The notes beneath the pieces are model-generated. The model searched no databases and was not told the DNA's origin. It saw only the letters and a program-made list of their open reading frames with translations. Positions 57,093 to 64,000 of a DNA stretch of 64,000 nucleotides are shown one piece after another. The translations under genes and the position numbers were made by a program. Position 1 is the first letter of the stretch, and each line of letters opens with the position of its first letter. The DNA is from Hordeum vulgare subsp. vulgare (taxonomy: Eukaryota; Streptophyta; Magnoliopsida; Poales; Poaceae): assembly GCF_904849725.1 (NCBI RefSeq), contig NC_058522.1, positions 430,867,529-430,931,528 on the forward strand, given 5' to 3'.

Positions 57093-60000
57093 CTAGTCCC
57101 AACGTGAACCTTGCACTCTCTTAACTCGGTCTATCCTGTCAACGATTGACATGACCTTCTCCTCAAAAGGCTTAGGGTCCACGTCCTTCGGCATGCGTAC
57201 CATGGAGAGGTTGAGATCGGGGTTCCTGTACGCCAGCTTGGTGAGCACCTTGAGGAGGATGTTCCGGCATAGCCGTCGGGCCTCGCTCGCCAGCCACATC
57301 GCCTCGCCAGTCTGGAGACGCTTCAGGGCGTTGGTCAGACTCTCGAAGAACAAAGCCAAGTTGATGCTCAGAGGAGCTCCTGGAGAAGGGGAATAGCCAG
57401 GGCCTTGGAGATCCATGGTGGCCAGCTGATCGGCAATAGTGGATGCAGCGTTAACAAGGCGCTCCGTCCACTACTTGACGGTCTCCACGTACCCGTTATG
57501 GTTGGCGGGGCGGCATTGAGCTGTTCCACTGCAAGCTGGAGCCTCCTAGTCAAATCCTCCTACCGGGCTGCACCCTCCTTAAGTGCCTCCTCCATAGGAG
57601 CCAATTTGTTTTGCAAGGCGACCAGGGAGGCGTGTGCGCTACAAAGCTGGGTGGCCTTGTCAGCCGCAGCAGCCCCAACATCCCTCAAGCTGGCAAGGGC
57701 CTTGTCCCTCGTAGAAGAGAGTGCCGCTACCTCGTCACGGAGGCCATCGAGCTCTCCCTCGAGATCTTTCACCATCCCGGTGTGCCCATCCTTGACGATT
57801 CCGGCGGCGGACGCTCGGTCGGTGACATCCTGGAGCGTGCTAGCATGTTCTGAAGCCTGAGCATCGAGGTCACTCCTGAACCGGTCTGCCAGCTCCTGAG
57901 TATGCTGTGCCACCGGTTTCTTGACCTCCTCGTCCTTGGCACGGAGCCACTCGCTGAGCGCGCGCTCGCGAACGGCAAGCTCCTCCTCATGGCTTTCTAG
58001 GCCGATCGCGATGTTGGTGAGGCGGGCTTCCTCGGCTGAGATTCGACGCCGAGACTCTTCCTCCTCCTTCTGGACATCATCCGACCGAAGGTTGAGCGCT
58101 TGGTCCTCGGCCTTCAGCTTCTCGCGCTCGTCCTGCAGCACCTTGTAGGCCTCGTTGAAGTGAGCCCCCGTTTCCTCGAAACGCTTCTCAAACGCCTCCT
58201 CCTTCGCCTTGATGACCACCTCAATTGAGGCCAGTTTCTCCCTCCTGGCGCGATACAATGCTTGGAGCTGGCCGACGTGGTCCCTCATGGACTGGAAGAG
58301 CTGCTCCTTGCTGAGCTTCCCACCGCTGGCTTCCAACCCCACCGAGAGGTCGGGGCCAACGCTGGCGGGAAGCTCCGCATCGACGCTCTCCCCCTCCAGG
58401 AAGATCCTCGATTGCTCCGCCCCTGGTGGGACGACGAATGTCTCCTCACCGACATGGAGGTACGCGCTACCCGGGATATCCTGGGGCTTGGGAGGCTGAC
58501 CGCTACCTGCCTCTCCTCCAACAGGCTGGGATTCACTGCCCCTGGTAGTCTTCTTGCCCCCGGCAAGCGAAGAGTCGTCAGGACGCGCCTCCGGGCCCTC
58601 GACGGACCCCTTTGCAGGCTCCTGGACATCCTGCTCCTGCTCCCGCTCCACATAGGCGACCTCGCGTGCTATGGTGTCGGAGGCTTCATTTGTCGCTTCA
58701 CGGGCAGTCTCCGTAACCACGGCATCAACATCCGTCTCCTCCGCGGGAGAAGGATTTGTGGGATAGAAAGAGAAGAGGAATAATCAAGATCTGACGGATT
58801 AATCAAGAAGAGAAACCAAGACCCAACTTGCGGATGCTCCTGGACAGACGCTCACCTTCCTCCTGTTGATGGATGGTAGTTGTCCCCTCCCCGGCAACGT
58901 CCGTTGCTAGGGTCTTGTCCTCGAACTCGGGAGGCTCCGGCGACGCACGCTGGGGGCTTTGCCAGGGGCTGGCCACGGGAGTGGTCGGAGGCACCGGCGA
59001 AGCCTCCGGAACGTCCGCCAAGGGGTTTTCACTGGTTGGCTCCACGGCGCGTGCCGGGGGGCCATCACCGACCGATGCAGTAGCATCCACCAAGGGATCG
59101 CCATCGGCTGGCCGCCCGGAGCTTGTCGGGGGCATCCCACCAACCGATGTGCCTGCTCCCACCGGCAGCTCGCCGGTGGCTGACACCCTGGCCCTCTTCG
59201 CCAACCTTTGGGCTAGCGTCTTCGTGTCCCTGCGGGTGAACGACAACGTCAAATCAGTAAAAGCACCAAGCAAGTATGAATTCTTACTCGTCGTCCTCCT
59301 CCTCCTCCGACCTCAGAGTCCAGATATCATAATCCACCTCTACGCTGGTGCTCATCGAGGGGGACCCTCGGACATTTGGCGGGTGCGATAGGTGGGTTTT
59401 GGCCGACCGGGATATTAGTGCCGACTCAGCGGAGCACTCGCTTGGGGTTCTGGCGAACCGAGCGCTCCTCCGTATCCTCCTCCTCCTCCTGCGCCCCGGT
59501 GACAGGCACCAGTTCCTCTAGGCGCCCCCGACAGCCGAGCCGCTGGGCTCCCCAGCGGCGGGACCGCCTGATCCACCAGCATCCGAGCTGCTGACCCCCT
59601 TGGCAAACTCCGCTTGCGGCGGCATCTCTTCACCAGATGTTTCCCCACCGTGGAAGCCCACATCACCAACCTCGAGGGCGAGGGTATGCACCTCCACCCG
59701 GCTGGCGATGTACGCTTCTTCCTCGGTGGTGGTCTCGCAAATAAGGCCAGTTTCCTCTCGAATGGAGACCTCCGACAATCCGTCGAAGAAAGACAAGACT
59801 ACCTCCACCGCGAGCTCTAGCCAGGTTGCATCCATGCCATGAGCATCACAATCCGGCATCATCGCCGTGAGACTGCTCAGGGCCGAGCTATTGCACAACG
59901 GAAAGACCCCCCACGGCAGCCAGGTCCTCAGCTCAGAACTGAACAACTTCTGGCAGAAGTACCCATGTTCCATGGCCGTCAGATTGTTGTCCACCCTCGG

Positions 60001-60525
60001 TCGCAGCCGCATGACATCCGTTGCGTATACAAAGCCGAAGCCGGCCTCCCTCCCCTGTACTGGAGGAGGCGATGCGCCTGCGGATGAAATCAGCGGCCAC
60101 CATGTCCATCGTCAACCCCGCGACCCTGAGATGCGGAATCCTGGTGGTGGCGATGGTCAACTTATCATTGTCAGGGGACAGATCGCTCCAACCCTCTCTC
60201 TGGTACCCAATCTTGGAGGTCCTAGGCACACAGTCCTTGGGACCCAGGCGATGGAGCCTGAAAGGGCCTTCCCGCCCTGGATGCAAGGAGTGAAGTAGTG
60301 GTGGAAGAGAGCTGTGTTGGGAGTGATCCCGACAAAGTTCTCGGAGAGGTGCGCAAAGATGGACATGCACGTCACCGCGTTCGGTGTAAAGTCGAGGAGG
60401 CAGAAGCCGTAGGTGTGCATGTGGTCGACGAAGAACTCAGAAAATGGTGGGAAAAGCCCGTAGAAGAAGTAGACGGCAAAGAAGGGGAACTGGTCCGGCC
60501 CCCCACTTCCTGTCCCGGGGAACAC
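57093..60525 (-). pseudogene. antisense accessory ORF of the Tat element (Transposase_28 type), broken
   Basis: Read from 60525 downwards. The N-terminal domain (60157-60525) has FPFFAVYFFYGLFPPFSEFF, TPNAVTCMSIFAHLSENFVG and TALFHHYF, the pattern of the 'putative gypsy type transposon' family. Frames then shift (59933-60370, 59518-60012) through TMDMVAADFIRRRIA and acidic sequence. A Pro/Ala/Ser-rich exon (about 58858-59231, acceptor CCCGCAG, donor GAAG|GTGAGC) and a long coiled-coil segment (57560-58720) follow, with a C-terminal piece at 57093-57416. Direction is opposite to gag-pol. The beginning is cut by the Angela at 60538. The function is unknown. Confidence 0.65.
57560..58720 (-). 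CDS. coiled-coil segment of the antisense accessory ORF
   Basis: An uninterrupted 386-codon frame. About the first 110 residues are acidic and Gly/Pro-rich; from about residue 130 to the end it is a Lys/Glu/Ala/Leu heptad-type coiled coil (EKLASIEVVIKAKEEAFEKR, LNLRSDDVQKEEEESRRRIS, HEEELAVRERALSEWLRAKD). No catalytic motif is present. It is probably an exon of the longer accessory gene and not a separate one; its Met start is internal. That this one segment stays open for over 1.1 kb in an otherwise broken element may reflect low stop density in GC-rich DNA. Confidence 0.55.
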   Translation of the reverse strand: MVTETAREATNEASDTIAREVAYVEREQEQDVQEPAKGSVEGPEARPDDSSLAGGKKTTRGSESQPVGGEAGSGQPPKPQDIPGSAYLHVGEETFVVPPGAEQSRIFLEGESVDAELPASVGPDLSVGLEASGGKLSKEQLFQSMRDHVGQLQALYRARREKLASIEVVIKAKEEAFEKRFEETGAHFNEAYKVLQDEREKLKAEDQALNLRSDDVQKEEEESRRRISAEEARLTNIAIGLESHEEELAVRERALSEWLRAKDEEVKKPVAQHTQELADRFRSDLDAQASEHASTLQDVTDRASAAGIVKDGHTGMVKDLEGELDGLRDEVAALSSTRDKALASLRDVGAAAADKATQLCSAHASLVALQNKLAPMEEALKEGAAR

Positions 60526-60537
60526 ATGGGTGGCCGG

Positions 60538-62326
60538 TGTTGGAAATATGCCCTAGAGGCAATGATAAAATAGTTATTATTATGTTTCCTATTTCAAGAT
60601 AATTGTTTATTATCCATGCTATAATTGTATTGAATGAAAACATAAATGCATGTGTGGATATATAGACAAAACAATGTCCCTAGTAAGCCTGTAGTTGACT
60701 AGCCAGCTGATCAAGGATGATTAAGGTTTTCTGACCATATGCAAGTGTTGTCACTTGATGGCTGGATCACATCATTGGGAGAATGACGTGATGGACAAGA
60801 CCCAAACTATGAACGTAGCATGTGATCGTGTAATTTTGTTGCTATTGTTTTTCCGTGTCAAGTATTCATTCCTATGACCATGACATCATGTAACTCACTG
60901 ACACCAGAGGAATACCTTGTGTGTATCAAACGTCGCAACGTTACTGGGTGACTATAAAGGTACTCTACAGGTATCTCCGAAGGTGTCCGTTGAGTTAGCA
61001 TGGATCATGATTGGGATTTGTCACTCCGTGTGACAGAGAGGTATCTCGGGGCCCACTCGGTAATACAACATCACATATAAGCCTTGCAAGCAATGTGTAT
61101 AAAGTGTTAGTCACGGGATCTTGTATTACGGAACGAGTAAAGAGACTTGCCGGTAACGAGATTGAAATAGGTATAGGGATACCGACGATCAAATCTCGGG
61201 CAAGTAACATACTGAAGGACAAAGGGAATGGTATACGGGATTATATGAATCCTTGGCACAGAGGGTCAACCGATAATATCTTCGTAGAATATGTAGGATC
61301 CAATATGGACATCCAGGTCCAGCTATTGGATATTGATCGGGGAGTGTCTCAGGTCATGTGTGCATAGTTCGCGAACCCGCAGGGTCTGCACACTCAAGGT
61401 TCAGTGACGTTTTGGTATGGTTGAGTTATAGGTGTTGGTGACCGAAGGTTGTTCGGAGTCCTGGATGAGATCACAGACGTCATGAGGGTTTCTGGAATTG
61501 TCAAAAAACGAAGATTGATATATAGGATTGTTTCATTTGGCCTCCGGAAAGATTTCAGGCATTACCGGCAGTGTGCCGGGAGTGACGAATGGGTTCCGGG
61601 TTTTTACCGTGAGGGGGCCACCCACCCGGGAGAGAGCCCAATAGCCCATGGGTGGCGCACCACCCCTTGGTGGGATGGTGAGGCCGGCCCAATAGGGCTA
61701 TGTCGGCTAAAAGAAAAAACAAAGGAGAAAAAAAGAGAAGGGAGGTGGGAAGGAAGGAGGGGACTCCTCCTTCCCCAAACCGAATTGGAGTTGGAGTCCC
61801 CTCCTCCTCCACTCGGCCGACGCCCTAGGGGATCTCTTGAGACCCAAGGCTAGCCCTCCCCTCCTCCTATATATACTAGAGGTTTTAGGGTTTTCGAGAC
61901 AGAACTTTGCCACGTGCAACCCTAAACGTGTACTTCGTAGTTCTTCCTCTAGATCGGTTTTCTGCGGAGCTCGGCCGGAGCCCTGCATGAATAGATCATC
62001 ACCATCACAGGAATACCGTCACACTACTGGAGAACTCATCTACTTTCCCGTCTCTCTTGCTGGATCAAGAAGGCGGAGATCGTCATCGAGTTGTACGTGT
62101 GCTGAACACGGAGGTGCCGTCGTTCGGCCTAGATCGGAACGGATCGTGGGACGACGATGATTTGAATCACGAAGCTGTTCAACTACATCAACCGCGTTTC
62201 TTAACGCTTGCCGCTTAGAGATCTACAAGGGTATGTGGATCCGATCTCCCTCTCGTGGATGAACATCACCATGACAGGTCTTCGTGTGTAGGAATTTTTT
62301 TGTTTCTCATGCAACGTTCCCCAACA
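60538..62326 (+). repeat. 5' LTR of the last Angela
   Basis: TGTTGGAAATATGCCC to GTTCCCCAACA, with TATATATA at 61868-61875 and a 3' end similar to the LTRs at 16779 and 40309 in reverse. Confidence 0.93.
61868..61875 (+). promoter_or_regulatory. TATA box of the last Angela LTR
   Basis: CCTATATATAC, followed by a GAGGTTTTAGGG start region as in the related LTRs. Confidence 0.6.
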
Positions 62327-62327
62327 G

Positions 62328-62339
62328 TGGTATCAGAGC
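62328..62339 (+). other. primer-binding site of the last Angela
   Basis: TGGTATCAGAGC, complementary to the 3' end of initiator-Met tRNA, 1 bp after the LTR. Confidence 0.92.
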
Positions 62340-63524
62340 TAGGTTCATGCATAGATGTAATCTCGAGTAGAACACAAAAGTTTTTGTGGGCGTTGATGTT
62401 CGATTTGCTTCCCTCCTTAGTCCTTTCTCGATTCGGTGGTATTGTTGGATTGAAGCGGCCCGAACCAACATTACTCGTATGCTTACAAGAGACTGGCTTC
62501 ATCGACTAACATGCAACTTGTTGCATAAAGATGACTGTCGGGTGCCTGTTTCTTCAACTTTAGTTGAATTGGATTTGACCGAGGCGGTCCTTGGAGAGAG
62601 GTTAAATAGCAATTTGCACATCTTCGTTGTGGTTTTGCGTAAGTAAGATGCAATCATACTAGATACCCATAGCAGCCACGTAAACACATGCAACAACAAA
62701 TTAGAGGACGTCTAACTTGTTTTTTTGCAGGGTATGCATGTGATATGATATGGCCAAAGACATGATGTGATATATTGGATGTATGAGATGATCATGTTGT
62801 AATAGTAAGATATCGACTTTCACGTTGATGGTATGGCAACCAGCAGGAGCCATAGGGTTGTCTTTAAACTAACGTTTGTGTTTGCAGATGCATTTACTAT
62901 ATTGCTAGGTTGTAGCTTTAGTAGTAATAGCATAGATAGCATGACAACCTTGATAGCGGCACGATGATGGAGATCATGGTGTGGAGTCGGTGACGATGAA
63001 GATCATGCCAGTGCTTTGGTGATGGAGATCAAGAAGCACAAGATCATGGCCATATCATGTCACTTATGAATTGCATGTGATGTTAATCCTTTTATGCACC
63101 TTATTTTGCTTAGAATGACGGTAGAATTATAAGGTGATCCCTCACTGAATTTCAAGATAATATTGTGTTCTCCCCGACTGTGCACCATTCCGATAGTTCG
63201 TCGTTTCGAGACACCACGTGATGATCGGGTGTGATAGACTCAACGTTCACATACAACGGGTGCAAAACAGTTGCACACGCGGAACACTCAGGTTAAACTT
63301 GACGAGCCTAGCATGTGCAGACATGGCCTCAGAACACATGAGACCGAAAGGTCGAGCATGAATCGTATAGTTGATATGATTAACATAGAGATGTTTACCA
63401 CTGAAACTGCACTCAACTCACGTGATGATCGGACTTGAGTTAGTGAATTTGGATCATGCCACACTCAAGTAACTAGAGGGATGTCTATTTGAGTGGGAGT
63501 TTATTAGTAATTTGATTAGCTAAA
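62340..63524 (+). other. 5' leader of the last Angela
   Basis: Untranslated, collinear with 22101-23537 in reverse. It is poor in long frames. Confidence 0.7.
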
Positions 63525-64000
63525 CTCTAATTGTCTTGAACATAGTCTAAGGCTCATCCTACAAGCTGGGAAGAAGAATTATGTCCTTGATGCAGCGGTA
63601 GGAGATGAACCACCCGCTACGTCTGATCAAGATGTTTTGAACGCTTGGCAAGCACGTAAGGAGGACTACTCAGTAGTTCAATGTGCAGTCTTGTATGGCT
63701 TAGAACCGAGACTTCAACGACGGTTTGAACGTCATGGAGCATATGAGATGTTCCAGGAGTTGAAGTTTATCTTTCAGAAGCATGCCCGGATCGAGAGCTA
63801 TGAGACCTCCGATAAATTCTATGCTTGCAAAATGGAGGAGAATTCGTGTGTCAGTGAACATGTGCTCAAAATGTGTGCGTGCTCAAACCGTCTAGCTGAG
63901 CTAGGGATTAAACTCCCGCAAGAGGCTATCACTGGCAGAATTCTTCAATCACTGCCACCTAGCTACAAGAGCTTTGTGTTGAACTATAACATGCAAGGAA
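63525..64000 (+). pseudogene. gag: Copia gag, 5' end deleted, runs off the window
   Basis: The frame is open from about 63525 to the window end with LRLILQAGKKNYVLDAAVG, LNAWQARKEDYSVVQCAVLY, FERHGAYEMFQELKFIF and LPQEAITGRILQSLPPSYKS, the UBN2-type gag of Copia elements. There is no Met in a suitable place. Compared with the leader-gag junction of the antisense copy (about 22100-22350), some 0.16 kb is missing just before LRLILQ, so the gag start is probably lost. Confidence 0.8.

Larger units (their letters stand above)
41022..60537 (+). mobile_element. Tat-type Gypsy element with antisense accessory ORF, decayed, nested
   Basis: The 5' LTR (41022-41850), primer-binding site, gag, protease, RT-RNase H, second RNase H and integrase are all on the plus strand, followed by a minus-strand accessory frame. 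It is interrupted by Athila-like element B (45875-53995, TSD GGCCC) and, in the accessory frame, by an Angela (60538 on). The 3' LTR lies outside the window. The second, archaeal-type RNase H after the usual one and the antisense frame point to the Tat lineage. Many stops and shifts make it inactive. The TSD candidate is CCCCG (41017-41021). Confidence 0.85.
60533..64000 (+). mobile_element. Angela/BARE-type Copia element, 5' part
   Basis: The 5' LTR is 60538-62326 (1789 bp), followed by the initiator-Met primer site, a leader and the first part of gag; the element continues beyond the window. The possible left TSD is GCCGG (60533-60537). It lies in plus orientation inside the minus-strand accessory frame of the Tat element. 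Confidence 0.92.

Noticed and set aside
57405..57860. 151-codon plus-strand frame and neighbouring plus-strand frames up to 59391
   Set aside because: They mirror the minus-strand accessory ORF, whose coiled-coil pattern, exon-like junctions and Transposase_28-type domain lie on the minus strand.
1..64000. CRISPR array, phage, bacterial operon, rRNA or true tRNA gene
   Set aside because: No spaced direct repeats of CRISPR type and no cloverleaf or rRNA sequence were seen. The tRNA-like matches are 12-19-nt retroelement primer sites only.

Overview
The window looks like intergenic DNA from a large Triticeae (wheat, barley or rye group) genome. The clearest pointers are four LTR copies of the Angela/BARE/WIS Copia group, which begin TGTTGGAAATATGCCC and end in CCCCAACA, together with Gypsy LTRs of the TGATACRTC type. 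I see no intact host gene, rRNA, tRNA gene or CRISPR array. Nearly every base past 8.2 kb can be placed in a nest of retrotransposons, many with 5-bp target-site duplications (TSDs) that I checked by eye.

Left part (1-8208): AT-rich DNA with a Helitron-type element. It has a candidate TC terminus at 1167 and a strong CTAG terminus at 8208, no visible Rep/helicase frame, a 371-bp tandem duplication and a few exon-like pieces. Its right flank is a broken Athila-like LTR. Next comes a 656-bp LTR (8859-11245) that is split 7 bp before its end by an Angela solo LTR (9508-11233).

Middle (11290-35.7 kb): the 3' end of a minus-strand Tat-type Gypsy element (LTR 11290-11769). Two insertions split it. 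The first is a 5.1-kb solo LTR of a large-LTR (LARD/Sukkula-like) element (12112-25804), which itself carries a full-length minus-strand Angela (16779-25365) in its U3. The second is a non-autonomous Athila-like element (25974-32767). The Tat element carries a plus-strand accessory frame of the Transposase_28 ('putative gypsy type transposon') family at 32839-34728, opposite in direction to its own LTR. That frame's TATA box is at 25910, now 6.9 kb away.

Right part (35.7-64 kb): a Copia-like LTR remnant with a primer-binding site, an unclassified repeat, and the 3' end of a third Athila-type element (LTR 37211-38732). Inside that lies an Angela LTR (from 40309), and inside the Angela LTR a plus-strand Tat-type Gypsy (from 41022). 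The Tat element has decayed gag, protease, RT, RNase H, second RNase H and integrase, followed by a minus-strand accessory frame (57093-60525). It is interrupted by a second non-autonomous Athila-like element (45875-53995, gag-protease only) and by a fourth Angela (60538 to beyond the window).

The most interesting biology is (i) two distinct Tat elements that each carry an accessory frame antisense to their own LTR/pol, one with a recognisable private promoter; (ii) two Athila-like elements that share LTR, leader and 3' region but carry different coding cassettes (gag-protease versus an unidentified frame); and (iii) conserved hairpins in those 3' regions and in the Tat LTR. Family names rest on remembered terminal sequences and motifs, with no database search.
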